A stretch of 36,959 nt of DNA from Gemmatimonadaceae bacterium (GTDB lineage Bacteria; Latescibacterota; UBA2968; UBA8231), in contig PBSR01000187.1 in assembly GCA_002726335.1 (NCBI GenBank), positions 1 to 36,959 of the forward strand. Direction: 5' to 3'. The notes below the pieces were generated by a model that saw only the letters and a list, made by a program, of their open reading frames with translations, searched no databases and was not told the origin of the DNA. The position numbers and the translations under genes were made by a program. This document shows positions 7,662 through 16,986 of this stretch, one piece after another (within the stretch, counting starts at the first letter, position 1; the number at the start of each line of letters is the position of its first letter).

Positions 7662-8606
7662 CTAGTCCAACAGTCGGCTGACAGACTCCCCGTGGTGTAT
7701 GGCCTTGATGGCGTCGCCGAAGAGACGCGCAACCGAGATCGTCTCGATCTTGGCAGACGACTGCCCGGGTGGCAGGGGGATCGTGTTCGTTCGGGCAAAG
7801 ACCTCCACGGGCGATTCCTCGATCCGCTGGATCGCGTTGCCGGAGAAGACGCCGTGAGTGCAACCGGCCATGATGCGCTTGGCACCACGGTCCTTCAGCA
7901 CCCGGATGGCGGCCATCATGGAACCTCCGGTCAATACCTCGTCGTCGAAGATAAGGGCATCGCGGCCATCGATGTCGCCGATGACGGTCTGGATCTCTGC
8001 TTTCTCGTCGTCGGCACGCCGGCGTTTGTCCATGATGGCCAGGGGCAGATCGAGCCGACGGGCGTAGAAGCTGGCCTCCGTAGCTGAACCCACGTCCGGC
8101 GACACGACGACGGCACGGCTCAGGTCTTTGGTCTGCTTCAGGTGATGGCAGATCAGGTTCGTCGCCCACAGTTCATCCACCGGGATTCGCGAGAAGGCAG
8201 CGATCTGCGGCGCATGCAGGGTCATCGTCAGGATGCGATTGGCACCGGCTGTCTCCAGAAGATCGGCGACGAGACGGGCGCTGATCGAGATGCGAGGCTC
8301 GTCCTTTTTGTCGGAGCGAACATACGGGTAGTAAGGCAACACGGCCGTGATGCGACGGGCTGAGGAGTATTTCAGCGCATCGATGATGAGCAGCAACTCG
8401 ATGAAATTGTCGTTCACCGGAGAGCAGGATGTCTGGACCACGAAGACGTCGTCCTCGCGCACGTTCTCCTCGATACGGACCTTGATATTGTCATTTGCCG
8501 AGCGCTCGATCTGCAAACGACCGGCAGGACAGTCGAGGCAGTCGCAGACTTCCTGGGCGAGTTGGGGATTGCTCGAGCCCGACATGATCTTGAGATAGTT
8601 CTTCAC
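7662..8606 (-). CDS. prs: Ribose-phosphate pyrophosphokinase (paralogue B, probably the active one)
   Basis: It makes PRPP from ribose 5-phosphate and ATP for nucleotide, His and Trp synthesis. The 314-residue length is normal. In contrast to paralogue A it keeps RSDKKDEPR (97-105) at the ATP site and K194 and R196 in the flexible catalytic loop (DKRR, 193-196), plus the metal His131 (TLH). The PRPP loop reads [10 protein letters not shown] (220-229), lacking the usual third Asp, and DLH is TLH. It is therefore a divergent member, and activity is inferred. The start is GTG, overlapping the hemB stop as GTGA. Confidence 0.88.
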   Translation of the reverse strand: MKNYLKIMSGSSNPQLAQEVCDCLDCPAGRLQIERSANDNIKVRIEENVREDDVFVVQTSCSPVNDNFIELLLIIDALKYSSARRITAVLPYYPYVRSDKKDEPRISISARLVADLLETAGANRILTMTLHAPQIAAFSRIPVDELWATNLICHHLKQTKDLSRAVVVSPDVGSATEASFYARRLDLPLAIMDKRRRADDEKAEIQTVIGDIDGRDALIFDDEVLTGGSMMAAIRVLKDRGAKRIMAGCTHGVFSGNAIQRIEESPVEVFARTNTIPLPPGQSSAKIETISVARLFGDAIKAIHHGESVSRLLD

Positions 8607-9622
8607 AGAGTCCTGGCCACGTCTTTGGCAAAGTAGGTCAGGATCATGTCGGCACCGGCCCGCTTGATGGATACCAGGACTTCGTCGCGAACGCGCACCT
8701 CGTCGATCCAGCCCTGCTGGGCGGCTGCCTTGATCATGGCGTACTCGCCGCTCACGTTGTACGCCGCCAGGGGTACGTCAAAGCGTTGGCGGGCGGCGCG
8801 CAGCACATCCAGATAGGCTAGAGCCGGTTTGACCATGATGATATCGGCACCCTCATCGAGGTCCAGGCTGATCTCCAGCATCGCCTCACGCACGTTGGGC
8901 GGGTCCATCTGGTACCCACGGCGATCGCCGAACTGTGGTGCCGAACCGGCTGCTTCACGGAACGGGCCGTAGAACGCCGAAGCATACTTGGCGGCGTAGG
9001 CCATGATAGGGATATCGTTGTGCCCCGCCTCATCGAGACCGGTGCGGATACGTCCCACACGGCCGTCCATCATGTCGGAGGGGGCGATGATGTCGGCCCC
9101 GGACGCGGCATAGACGAGGGACTCGCGCACGAGCAGTTCCACCGTGCGATCGTTGTCGACCTCAGCGCCAGCCGCGCTTTCGTGGATGACCCCGCAGTGA
9201 CCGTGGTCGGTGTATTCACACAGACAGACATCGGCGATGACGAGCAGGTCGTCGAGGCCGGCCTCCTTGATGGCGCCAATCGCCCGGGGCACAATCCCTT
9301 GTGGATCGTACCCGGGGCTGCCTTCGGCATCCTTGTGCGGGGGGATACCGAAGAGGATGACAGCGGCAACTCCGAGACCGGCCGCTGACCGGCATTCTTC
9401 GACGAGAAGGTCGATCGACATCTGGGCGACACCCGGCATGGCGTCGATTTCATGCCGGACGTTGGTTCCCGGGCAGGCAAACAATGGCAGGATGAGATCC
9501 TCTCGACGCACATGGTGTTCGCGCACCATTCCCCGCAGCGCGCCAGTGCGACGCAGTCGACGGGGCCTGACAGGGCCGATTCTTTCGCCGTCGAAGGAGG
9601 CTGCTTCGTCCGGACTCGTCAT
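8603..9622 (-). CDS. hemB: Delta-aminolevulinic acid dehydratase (porphobilinogen synthase)
   Basis: HemB condenses two 5-aminolevulinate molecules to porphobilinogen in tetrapyrrole synthesis. The 339-residue product has the zinc-binding segment [14 protein letters not shown] with C133, C135 and C143, so it is a Zn-dependent type. It also has the two active-site lysines, K212 in [12 protein letters not shown] and K265 in [10 protein letters not shown]. The frame runs up to 9676, but ATG 9622 lies 4 bases after the stop of the upstream gene and matches the family start. The stop overlaps prs paralogue B. Confidence 0.97.
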   Translation of the reverse strand: MTSPDEAASFDGERIGPVRPRRLRRTGALRGMVREHHVRREDLILPLFACPGTNVRHEIDAMPGVAQMSIDLLVEECRSAAGLGVAAVILFGIPPHKDAEGSPGYDPQGIVPRAIGAIKEAGLDDLLVIADVCLCEYTDHGHCGVIHESAAGAEVDNDRTVELLVRESLVYAASGADIIAPSDMMDGRVGRIRTGLDEAGHNDIPIMAYAAKYASAFYGPFREAAGSAPQFGDRRGYQMDPPNVREAMLEISLDLDEGADIIMVKPALAYLDVLRAARQRFDVPLAAYNVSGEYAMIKAAAQQGWIDEVRVRDEVLVSIKRAGADMILTYFAKDVARTL

Positions 9623-9626
9623 CGAC

Positions 9627-10835
9627 TCAGATCGCCTCGAGGGCCTGCTCGAGGTCGGTGATGATATCGTCAGCATCCTCGATGCCGACGCTGTAGCGGA
9701 TCAATTCGTCGGTGATGCCGATGCGCAGGCGCTCGTCGCGGTCGAGGTCTGAGTAGGACACGGTTGCCGGGTGGCTTACCAGGCTTTCCACGCCCCCCAG
9801 ACTCGGGGCCAGATACGGCAGCCGCAGGGCGTGGATGAAGGCTCGCGCTCGCGCCAGGTCCCCCTCGATGTCGAAACTGACGACGCCACCGAAACCACTC
9901 ATCTGTGCCTGCGCCACGCCGTGGTCGGGATGGCTCTCCAGGCCGGGATAGAAAACACGCCGAACGTTGGCGTGATCCTCAAGGAACTGTGCCATCCGCA
10001 GGGAGGTAGCGTTCTGCTGGCCAACCCGCAAGGCCAGGGTCTTGATGCCGCGGATCAGCAGGTAGGCCGTGTTCGGATCGGAGTTTGTACCGATGACGTC
10101 ACGAAACTCCTTGATCGCCTGAATCATCGGTGCTTTGCCGCAGACCGTACCCGCCATGAGATCGTTGTGCCCTCCCAGGTACTTGGTGGCACTGTGAAAG
10201 ACCAGATCGACACCGTACTCGACGGGGCGCTGGTTGATCGGCGTGGCGAAAGTGCTGTCGATGAGGAGTCGCAGGCGATGCTCTCTGGCGAATGGTACGA
10301 GAGCCTCCAGATCGGCGATGTGCAGGTGGGGATTTGTCGGCGACTCGGCGAAGAGAATCCGCGTCTCCGGACGTACGGCCGACTTCAGGGCTGCGAAATC
10401 CCCCGGTTGCACCCGGGTGCACTCGACGCCGTATTTCCCCAGCAGGTCGCACAGCTGCACGGTTCGGCGGTAGCAGTCCTCCATGATGATCATGTGCTGG
10501 CCGCTGCGGAGGATGGCGAGCAGGACCGTGGTGATAGCACTCATGCCGGAGGAGAACATCAGGGCAGCTTCGGCGGAGTCGAGGGCTGCCAGCTTCTGTT
10601 CGGCTGCCTGAATCGTCGGATTCCCATAGCGGCCGTATTCGTAGTGAGAGCGATGTCCCTGCTTGTACGCTTCGAACTCATCAAGGCTCTCGAACACATA
10701 CGTCGCCGTCTGCGCGATCGGTTCGGTTACCGACTTGGCGAACCGCTGATACTTCTCACCACCATGCACCGACCAGGTTGAGTTCCCGGCACCGTCACGG
10801 TTGATTCTCCGCGATGTCTCGTCGTTGGCGCTCAT
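9627..10835 (-). CDS. metB: Plant-type cystathionine gamma-synthase (PLP, Cys/Met metabolism family)
   Basis: This enzyme probably joins cysteine to an activated homoserine to form cystathionine for methionine synthesis. The 402-residue product has the fold-I PLP signature [19 protein letters not shown] (PLP Lys218), Asp193 in [10 protein letters not shown], the YGRYGNPT segment and FSSGMSA. The C-terminal part ([34 protein letters not shown]) resembles plant cystathionine gamma-synthase, which uses O-phosphohomoserine. A related gamma-lyase cannot be excluded. ATG 10835 lies 10 bases after thrC, whose enzyme also uses O-phosphohomoserine, which supports the assignment. Confidence 0.8.
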   Translation of the reverse strand: MSANDETSRRINRDGAGNSTWSVHGGEKYQRFAKSVTEPIAQTATYVFESLDEFEAYKQGHRSHYEYGRYGNPTIQAAEQKLAALDSAEAALMFSSGMSAITTVLLAILRSGQHMIIMEDCYRRTVQLCDLLGKYGVECTRVQPGDFAALKSAVRPETRILFAESPTNPHLHIADLEALVPFAREHRLRLLIDSTFATPINQRPVEYGVDLVFHSATKYLGGHNDLMAGTVCGKAPMIQAIKEFRDVIGTNSDPNTAYLLIRGIKTLALRVGQQNATSLRMAQFLEDHANVRRVFYPGLESHPDHGVAQAQMSGFGGVVSFDIEGDLARARAFIHALRLPYLAPSLGGVESLVSHPATVSYSDLDRDERLRIGITDELIRYSVGIEDADDIITDLEQALEAI

Positions 10836-10845
10836 CGGTGCCCGC

Positions 10846-12204
10846 TCAACTCGCACCTGCCGGGACGCTGCCTGCGGCCTCGAGAGAATCGAGGACGGCG
10901 CCTCGGACCTGGTCGAAGTCCGCATCGACCTCCAGCGGATGGTTTGCGCGGGCGGGGGTCACATCGTACTCCTGCAACTGGTCCTCGTGGTATCTCACCT
11001 TGAACTCAGGGAACTTCAGGCCGTGCGCCGTCGACACGAGCACCACCCGACTGTCAGGGGCGATCACTCGACGTGCCAGCAGTTTCTCCAGCGCTGCCAG
11101 GGCCACTCCTGTATGCGGGCATGTGAACAGTCCGGTGCGATCGGCCCGGGCGGTAGCATCTGCGAGTTCGTCCTCGGTCGCCTCTTCGACGACACCGTTG
11201 AACTGCCGCATCACCCGGACGGCGCGCTCCCAGCTGACGGGATCGCCAATCCGGATGGCCGAAGCCAGGGTGTCTCTGGCGGCAACGGCTTCGAAGGTCT
11301 GGAAACCGTTCAGCGAGCTCTTGTAGAGAGGATTGGCGTTGGCCGCCTGCGCCACGGCGATCCCGGGAACCCGATCGATGATGCCCATCTGCTGCATCTC
11401 GAGGAATCCTTTCCCCAGAGCCGTCACATTCCCCAGATTGCCCCCGGGAATGATGACCCAGTCCGGTACATTCCAGTCGAACTGCTGGACCATCTCTATG
11501 GCCACCGTCTTCTGGCCCTCGATCCTGAGTGAGTTCATCGAATTGGCCAGGTACACATTCTCCTTCTGCACCAGCTCGCGGACGAGGCGCATGCAGCCGT
11601 CGAAGTCGGTCCGGATCGATAGCGTCAGGGCACCGTTGGCAATAGGCTGGATGAGTTGGGAGACAGAGATCTTGTCCTTCGGCAGCAGCACGATGACCGG
11701 GATCTGAGCCGCAGCGCCGTAGGCGGCCAGCGCCGCCGAGGTATCCCCCGTGGAGGCACAGACGATGGCGGGGATGTCCTGACCGTCCATCCGTATCTGG
11801 TTCACCATCGATACAAGGACGGTCATACCCAGATCCTTGAAGGACCCGGTGTGGCTGTTGCCGCACTGCTTGATCCAGAGCTCCTCCAGGCCGAACTCGC
11901 GGCCCAGCCGTTCGGCCCAGAAAAGGTTGCTTCCTCCTTCGTACATGGACACCACATTGTCGTCGTCCACGGCGGGGCAGACCATTTCTTTCTTACCCCA
12001 CACGCCGCTGCCGAAGGGCCAGCTGGTCCGCATATAGCGTTGGTCGAACAACTCCCGCCATTGAGAACCGGTGCGATGGCACAGCGCCTCCATATCGTGG
12101 CGAACTTCCATCAGCCCGCCGCACTCACATTCGTAGATGACCCGGTCGAGGGGATAGCGCTCTTTGGAGCAGCGAATGCACTCAAACCAAGTCTGGTATC
12201 CCAT
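10846..12204 (-). CDS. thrC: Threonine synthase
   Basis: ThrC converts O-phosphohomoserine to threonine with PLP. The 452-residue product has an N-terminal zinc-finger-like pair (C9, C12, C26, C28), the PLP lysine K123 in HTGSFKDLGM, the Ser/Thr-rich ASTGDTSAA and the phosphate-binding PGGNLGN loop. This is the archaeal/plant-like class of threonine synthase. It is the first gene of the long minus-strand train; the upstream 240 bases hold no other gene. The C-terminal 60 residues (KFPEFKVRYHEDQL onward) extend beyond the catalytic fold. Confidence 0.95.
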   Translation of the reverse strand: MGYQTWFECIRCSKERYPLDRVIYECECGGLMEVRHDMEALCHRTGSQWRELFDQRYMRTSWPFGSGVWGKKEMVCPAVDDDNVVSMYEGGSNLFWAERLGREFGLEELWIKQCGNSHTGSFKDLGMTVLVSMVNQIRMDGQDIPAIVCASTGDTSAALAAYGAAAQIPVIVLLPKDKISVSQLIQPIANGALTLSIRTDFDGCMRLVRELVQKENVYLANSMNSLRIEGQKTVAIEMVQQFDWNVPDWVIIPGGNLGNVTALGKGFLEMQQMGIIDRVPGIAVAQAANANPLYKSSLNGFQTFEAVAARDTLASAIRIGDPVSWERAVRVMRQFNGVVEEATEDELADATARADRTGLFTCPHTGVALAALEKLLARRVIAPDSRVVLVSTAHGLKFPEFKVRYHEDQLQEYDVTPARANHPLEVDADFDQVRGAVLDSLEAAGSVPAGAS

Positions 12205-12443
12205 GCTCCGTTCCGTGCGTTGTGCGAATCGACAGGGCCCGATACCGATGGGATGCCGGCTCGCGTGGGAATGGGTCTGGCTGTGGCTGGGGAGTCACCG
12301 TGAGTTCAACGGAAAAAGGTACCGAAGGCAGTGACTGGCGGCAAGGGTAACCCCCACTGTTGAAAGGACATAGAAACGGGCGTGACGCCGGAAGGGCGCC
12401 ACGCCCGAGCGTGGTTGGCAAGGTTGGTGGTGGGGAAGGAAAA
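12205..12443. other. Non-coding interval with one hairpin
   Basis: No convincing gene, RNA gene or clear promoter is seen here apart from the hairpin at 12378-12406. It must hold the promoter of the thrC train if transcription does not read through from the acidic-protein gene. Confidence 0.5.
12378..12406 (-). terminator. Hairpin, probable terminator after the acidic-protein gene
   Basis: On the minus strand a 12-bp stem (GGGCGTGGCGCC with GGCGTCACGCCC, one G-T pair) encloses a 5-base loop CTTCC and is followed by a moderately T-rich GTTTCTATGTCCTTTC. It lies about 40 bases past the stop at 12444. The T-tract is weak, so termination may be partial. Confidence 0.65.
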
Positions 12444-13684
12444 TCAGCCGAACAAGGCGTCGATTTCGTCCTGGCTGATGGAATCCTCGTCGTCCCCGTC
12501 GTCCTCCTCATCGCCGCCTTCGTCCTCGGAGCCATTGGCGGAGGCAGTTTCCTCCTCCTCCTCGGCTTCGCTCTCGCTGGCGTCGCCGTCGAGCAAGGCG
12601 GTCATCTCATCCTCCGAGATGCCGGCGGCGACGTCGTCGGCAGCATCTGCCACTTCCTCTTCTTCCTCTTCGAGCAGATCGGCCAGGTCGACATCATCCT
12701 CCTCAGCGTCTGCTTCCGGTTCGGATTCGAAGAGATCCTCATCGACCTCGATTTCCTCTTCCTCGATCTCATCCTCTGCGGAGACGTCTTCTTCGAGCAG
12801 GCTTTCCATGTCGAGATCGCTTTCCTCCCCTCCACGGCATCTTCTTCCCCGGCATCCTCCAGGAGGTCTTCAAGTTCGACATCCTCGTCGGCCATATCCT
12901 CTTCGTCAACGCCGTCGAGCAGGTCTTCCAGTTCATCCTCCTCGGTGGCTACCTCTTCTCCTTCTGCTACGTCACTGCCCTCGTCGTCGTCATCGACCGA
13001 TTCCAACAGCGCCGCCGCCTCGAGAGCTTCCGTTTCATCGAGGTCCTCATCCTCCTCGATCATCTCGCCGGCGATCGATAGGTCGTCCTCCTCTTCTGTC
13101 TCGGAGCCCTCGTCAAACAGATCCGCGGCAGCGTCATCGTCCTCCTCTGCCCCGGGGGCGAACAGGGCATCGATATCCTCCTCGTCCTCCTCGACCTCAT
13201 ATTCCTCCTCCTCGGCCTCGTCTTCCTCCTCTTCATCGAATAAGGAATCGATGTCACTTTGCTCCACCGACTCGAGGGCCTGACGCTCTTCCTGGCTCAG
13301 GTCGGCCCCCGTGTCGTCGGCACCGATCTCTGGATCGGGCGCCTCGGTGGGGGCGGCGACGGCCGAAACGAGCGCCGCAGCACCGCCGAGATCCTCGCCC
13401 TGGGCCTTGAGCAGACGGTGGAGATAGTCGAATTCGCCATGCATCCGCTGCCACTGTTCCTGGCTGACATCGCCTCCGGAAAGCAGGCCGGCGCTGCGGC
13501 GGACAAATTCGATGACATGGTTCATATGCGGAAAGGCATCGTCGAACACCGTGAGGTACGCCTGAACCTTGGCGTCCTTGATGTCCTCGCGAATCCGGTC
13601 AAACCAGAGATTGTTGAAGAGCTTGGCCAGGGCCTCGAGTGCCTCGAGACGCCCCATCAGCTCGTGCAGTTCGCTTCTGTTCAT
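12444..13684 (-). CDS. Highly acidic protein with repeated FliM-like (D/E)IDALF motifs; apparent frameshift
   Basis: I do not recognise a named family. The N-terminal 110 residues look like a folded helical domain (LMGRLEALEALAKLFNNL, then AYLTVFDDAFPHMNHVIEFV). The rest is a Glu/Asp-rich, probably disordered region studded with short hydrophobic motifs: QSDIDSLFDE, EDIDALFAPG, ELEDLLDG, VELEDLLED, DLADLLEE, SEDEMTALLDG and a terminal ISQDEIDALFG. The last is almost identical to the FliM/FliY N-terminal motif that binds phosphorylated CheY. The reading frame breaks near 12827-12830: downstream in the same frame it turns abruptly basic (residues RKAISTWKACSKK onward), while the acidic reading continues in another frame to 12444. 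One added G restores about 413 residues. ATG 13684 has AGGTG seven bases upstream. Confidence 0.7.
12827..12830 (-). other. Apparent single-base deletion site in the acidic-protein gene
   Basis: The coding strand reads GTG GAG GGG AGG AAA. Adding one G (GTG GAG GGG GAG GAA AGC GAT) joins the two acidic segments seamlessly. Either a consensus error at a short G run or a true mutation. Confidence 0.75.
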
Positions 13685-14017
13685 GTCCTTCACCTACCCC
13701 TGAGTGGCCCGCACGGGGCGTCCGGCGGTCTGGCCGGGTCCGGGCGGTCGTGCTGCAGGATGATCACTCGCGTACTCTCCCGCGCTGGAAAGAGCAACAT
13801 GCGTGCCTTCCTGTTCGCCTCGAAAGGGCATGGACCATGGAGCGTTACGTGGGACCTGCACCACCATATCTTACGGCGATGGTCTCCGTCTTGTTGGCGG
13901 CTCTTTCCGTGGCTGAGCCGGAGAGGCGTTTTTTTCCCGGTCTCCGGGTGCATCTACAGAATCACTGACGTACTTACTCATGCAATATAACCCGCGATGA
14001 AGCCTTTCCCAATCGAT
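13685..14017. other. Non-coding interval between the aminotransferase and acidic-protein genes
   Basis: No gene is convincing here. It holds a T7 run (13929-13935) inside an inverted repeat CCGGAGA (13918-13924) / TCTCCGG (13941-13947). Since no plus-strand gene ends here and the minus strand carries A7 instead of T7, I do not call it a terminator. The promoter of the acidic-protein gene should lie in this interval, but I cannot identify it. Confidence 0.5.
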
Positions 14018-15178
14018 CTACGCCGACATGGCGGCCTCGACCGCGCCCCCACCCTTGTGGCCCTGCTCGGAGAGGGTCACCTCGAGCGCTGCGAGAAAGG
14101 TGGTGACATTTCTTTCGGTCGACGTCGCCCCCATCAGGCCCACACGCCAGGCTTTGCCCTGGAAAGCCCCGAGTCCACCGCCGATCTCGATGCCGAAGCG
14201 CTGCAGGAGCGTGCTTCGCACACGAGCATCGTCGATGCCTTCAGGAATCGAGACCGTCGTCAGCGCCGGCAGGCGGATGGCCTCATCTACCACGAGATCC
14301 AACCCCAACGCTTCCAGACCACGGACGAGTGCGGCCTGACTGTGGCGATGGCGGGCCCAGCGGGTTTCCAACCCCTCTTCGGCGACCAGCAACAGTGCCT
14401 CGCGAAGGGCGTAGTTCATGGAGATGGGCGCCGTGTGGTGATAGACACGACTCTCACCCCAGTACTGTGATATGAGAGTCAGGTCGAGGTACCAGCTCTG
14501 CACAGGTGTGCGGCGTCCGGCCAGGCGTTCCATGGCCCGTGGGCTGAAGGTCACCGGACTCAGCCCTGGTGGGCAACTGAGGCACTTCTGGGTGCCGGAG
14601 TAACACAGATCGATCCCGTAGCTATCAACGTCCAGACGGACGCCTCCGAGGGAGGTGACCGTATCGACGAGGAACAGAGCCCCATGGTCATGGACCAGGT
14701 GGCTGATCTCTTCGAGCGGTTGCAGAACGCCGGTTGAGGTCTCGGCATGAACGATGGCCACAACCGTGTACTGAGCGGTCGCCAGCGCCTGCGAAACCAT
14801 CTCGGCGGGAATGGCCTTTCCCCACTCCACCTCTACCACGTCGACCTCGGCTCCGCAGCGGCTGGCCACCTCCCGCATGCGGACCCCGAAGACGCCGCTG
14901 ATGCACACCAGGACCCGATCACTGGGCTCGATGGCGTTGACGAAGCAGGTCTCCATGCCCGAACTGCCGGTGCCCGAAATGGCGATGGTCAGATCATTGT
15001 CTGTCTGAAACGTGGACCTCAGCAGCTGTTTGGCCTCCTCCATGACAGTGAGGAACGTAGGATCCAGGTGCCCGACGACGGGCGCGGACAGTGCCGCGTA
15101 CACACGGGGATGGATGTTGCTGGGTCCCGGCCCCATCAGCAGGCGTTCGGGCGGGTCGAAGGTGGCGGCAGGGCTCAT
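14018..15178 (-). CDS. Class V aminotransferase, serine/alanine-glyoxylate type
   Basis: This PLP enzyme probably transfers an amino group to glyoxylate from alanine or serine. The 386-residue product begins with the family hallmark [14 protein letters not shown], has [12 protein letters not shown] (about 67-78), Asp172 in [11 protein letters not shown] and the PLP lysine K198 in [12 protein letters not shown], and ends with the [16 protein letters not shown] region. Exact donor specificity cannot be fixed by eye. The frame extends to 15286, but ATG 15178 forms an ATGA overlap with the transporter gene before it and fits the family start. Confidence 0.88.
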   Translation of the reverse strand: MSPAATFDPPERLLMGPGPSNIHPRVYAALSAPVVGHLDPTFLTVMEEAKQLLRSTFQTDNDLTIAISGTGSSGMETCFVNAIEPSDRVLVCISGVFGVRMREVASRCGAEVDVVEVEWGKAIPAEMVSQALATAQYTVVAIVHAETSTGVLQPLEEISHLVHDHGALFLVDTVTSLGGVRLDVDSYGIDLCYSGTQKCLSCPPGLSPVTFSPRAMERLAGRRTPVQSWYLDLTLISQYWGESRVYHHTAPISMNYALREALLLVAEEGLETRWARHRHSQAALVRGLEALGLDLVVDEAIRLPALTTVSIPEGIDDARVRSTLLQRFGIEIGGGLGAFQGKAWRVGLMGATSTERNVTTFLAALEVTLSEQGHKGGGAVEAAMSA

Positions 15179-15708
15179 CGGTTGACTCCTGGTGGTAGAC
15201 GCCGGATGAGGGCGCCCATGGCGAGGCAGGTGATCAGTGTCTCGGGGATCATGTAACTGCTGTTGTAGATCAGTGAGTACTCCCAAACAGGAGTGTCGGC
15301 CGGCGCGAGATCTGCAAAATACACGACGCCGGACAGGACATGGATTCCCAGTCGCAGAGCGCCGGCGCCAAGGACCGCCGCAACGGCCATCCCCGGGGTG
15401 GACCGACCGGCTGCCAGTCCAGCCACTCCCAGACTACCGAACGCGACGGGATAGTCGAGGGCGATCTGGACGGGGTGAACGAAATAGGGCGTCAGGAGGA
15501 AATTGACAAGGCCGTAGGCTACACCCGAGAGGGCGCCGAGCCTGACCCCATACCGCAACGCCACGACGACGATGGGCAGGGCGTGCAGGCTGATGGACCC
15601 CCCATAGATCAGGTGGGGCAACTTGATCTTGATGAGGCTGAGCACGGCGGCAAGGGCAATGGCCACCGCGAGTTCGGCCAGGATAGATGGCTTCAGGTCT
15701 GAGAGCAT
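15175..15708 (-). CDS. thiT: ThiT-like thiamine transporter, ECF substrate-binding (S) component
   Basis: ThiT proteins bind thiamine in the membrane and pair with a shared energy-coupling module (EcfAAT). The 177-residue product is very hydrophobic with about six spans. The stretches [19 protein letters not shown] and [20 protein letters not shown] match the conserved ThiT loops (GGSxSL, HPxQxxLDYPxAF). No Ecf ATPase or EcfT gene is present, as is usual for solitary S components. I looked for a TPP riboswitch upstream and found none. It overlaps the aminotransferase gene by 4 bp. Confidence 0.82.
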   Translation of the reverse strand: MLSDLKPSILAELAVAIALAAVLSLIKIKLPHLIYGGSISLHALPIVVVALRYGVRLGALSGVAYGLVNFLLTPYFVHPVQIALDYPVAFGSLGVAGLAAGRSTPGMAVAAVLGAGALRLGIHVLSGVVYFADLAPADTPVWEYSLIYNSSYMIPETLITCLAMGALIRRLPPGVNR

Positions 15709-15864
15709 TTTCGCAACTGATTGCCATACAATGACTTGAGTTGCCTTGCCCGAGCTTCCCGGAGAGTGCGGCGGAAGAAAAACTGCCGATCCCGGAACCG
15801 AGGCCTGGCTCTATGCGTCGAATGCATGCGAGCCAATTCCGGTCTTTGACTCGCACCCTCCCGG

Positions 15865-15920
15865 GCAGCCGGAAGCGGCGGTGTGCTGGAACTCAAACAG
15901 CCTCCATTGCTTCCGGCTGC
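15865..15920. repeat. Perfect 12-bp inverted repeat
   Basis: GCAGCCGGAAGC (15865-15876) and GCTTCCGGCTGC (15909-15920) flank 32 bases, and plus-strand TTCTTTTTT follows immediately. In plus orientation this resembles a terminator, although no plus-strand gene lies upstream. It lies just past the stop of the TPR-PpiC gene, so it may protect the 3' end of that transcript or block antisense reading. Confidence 0.7.
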
Positions 15921-15927
15921 TTCTTTT

Positions 15928-16986
15928 TTAGTTGAGGCGCTGGATGAGCATGTACCCCCGTTCCATGCGGAGTACGGGGCTCGTTTCACCCACCTGCAAC
16001 TGCAGTACGTTTTCCTCCACTGTCGGCAGCATGTCGCCGGGGCCGAAGAACCCGAGGTCTCCCCCATCACGGGCGTTCGGGGCTTTCGAGAACTTGGCTG
16101 CCAGCTCGCCGAAATTCTCCTTGTCTTCACCGATCCGTCGCCGCAGGTCGATGGCAAGACTCTCACTCTCCACGAGGATATAGCGGGCCCGCATCTTGCC
16201 ATCCATGATGGCGCGAATGGCCTCTACGTTCAGGTTGACGGCATGCAGCAGCTGTGGATCTTCCGCCAGCGCCTTTGTCTTGCGGTACCATTCCAACGCT
16301 TCGAGATACCGCTGCTGTGCGGCCAGCAGGAAGGCCAGGTTGTTGTGTGCCTCCACATCATCTCCGGCCAGCTCGAGCACCTGGAGGTACCGGGCGATGG
16401 CACTGTCGGGCAGGTCAACCTGCGTATAGTAGAGCGCGAGCAGCCGCTGGGCGTGAACATTGCGGTCGTCGAGTTGCAGGGCGCTGTCGAGATGGACCCG
16501 TGCCTGCTCCATGTCACCGCTCTGTAGATGGAGATATCCGAGCTGACTGCGGACGCCCGAATTGTCGGGGGCCAATTGCCGGGCCTCGTTGACGTAATGG
16601 AGCGCGGAGTCCAGTCGTCCGAGGGCGAGGAAGGCTTCATTCAGTCCGGAATAGACGGGCAGTTGCGCCGGCTCTTCTCCCAATGAGCGCTGCAGCAGGA
16701 CAACGGCTCGGGTCGGATTGCCGTTGATGAGATAGAGTTCTGCCATGCGGTTGAGCACATCGGCACTGCCTGCCCCCCCCTGCACCGATTCTTCATACCG
16801 CTGCAGTGCCAGTTCCAGTTGCCCCCGACGGGCGTGGAGTTCGGCTTCCTGAACCAGACGCAGAAGTGGGGCCTCTTCGGGCTCTGCCTGGGGGGCCGAA
16901 CCCTGCGCCAACAGGGGCGCCGCGCCAAGAGCGGCGAGCAGAACGGCGACCAGAGGCTGCCGTCGAGAGCACCGCGGATCGCTCAA
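15928..16986 (-). CDS. Secreted TPR protein fused to a parvulin (PpiC) prolyl isomerase domain
   Basis: A signal peptide (hydrophobic VAVLLAALGAAPLLAQ, about 12-27) puts this 352-residue protein in the periplasm. Residues about 40-260 are TPR units (for example GQLELALQRYEESVQ, GDMEQARVHLDSALQL, YLEALEWYRKTKAL). Residues about 266-352 are a parvulin rotamase domain: ARYILVESESLA, FGELAAKFS, DGGDLGFFGPGDMLP and a terminal RGYMLIQRL. It probably acts as a chaperone or foldase with substrate-binding TPRs. The start is TTG with GGGAG six bases upstream, overlapping the aldolase stop (TTGA). Confidence 0.85.
   Translation of the reverse strand: MSDPRCSRRQPLVAVLLAALGAAPLLAQGSAPQAEPEEAPLLRLVQEAELHARRGQLELALQRYEESVQGGAGSADVLNRMAELYLINGNPTRAVVLLQRSLGEEPAQLPVYSGLNEAFLALGRLDSALHYVNEARQLAPDNSGVRSQLGYLHLQSGDMEQARVHLDSALQLDDRNVHAQRLLALYYTQVDLPDSAIARYLQVLELAGDDVEAHNNLAFLLAAQQRYLEALEWYRKTKALAEDPQLLHAVNLNVEAIRAIMDGKMRARYILVESESLAIDLRRRIGEDKENFGELAAKFSKAPNARDGGDLGFFGPGDMLPTVEENVLQLQVGETSPVLRMERGYMLIQRLN

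Noticed and set aside
12360..13410. Ser-rich plus-strand frames
   Set aside because: They are antisense readings of the GAG/GAA-rich acidic gene.
13918..13948. Rho-independent terminator of the aminotransferase gene
   Set aside because: On the minus strand the hairpin is followed by A7, not a T-tract.
13690..13953. Minus-strand frame of 87 codons before the acidic-protein gene
   Set aside because: Basic, low-complexity composition, no ribosome site and no recognisable motif.
15709..15927. TPP riboswitch upstream of the ThiT-like gene
   Set aside because: I searched for the thi-box elements (CTGAGA and the ACCTGATC-type segment) on the minus strand and did not find them.
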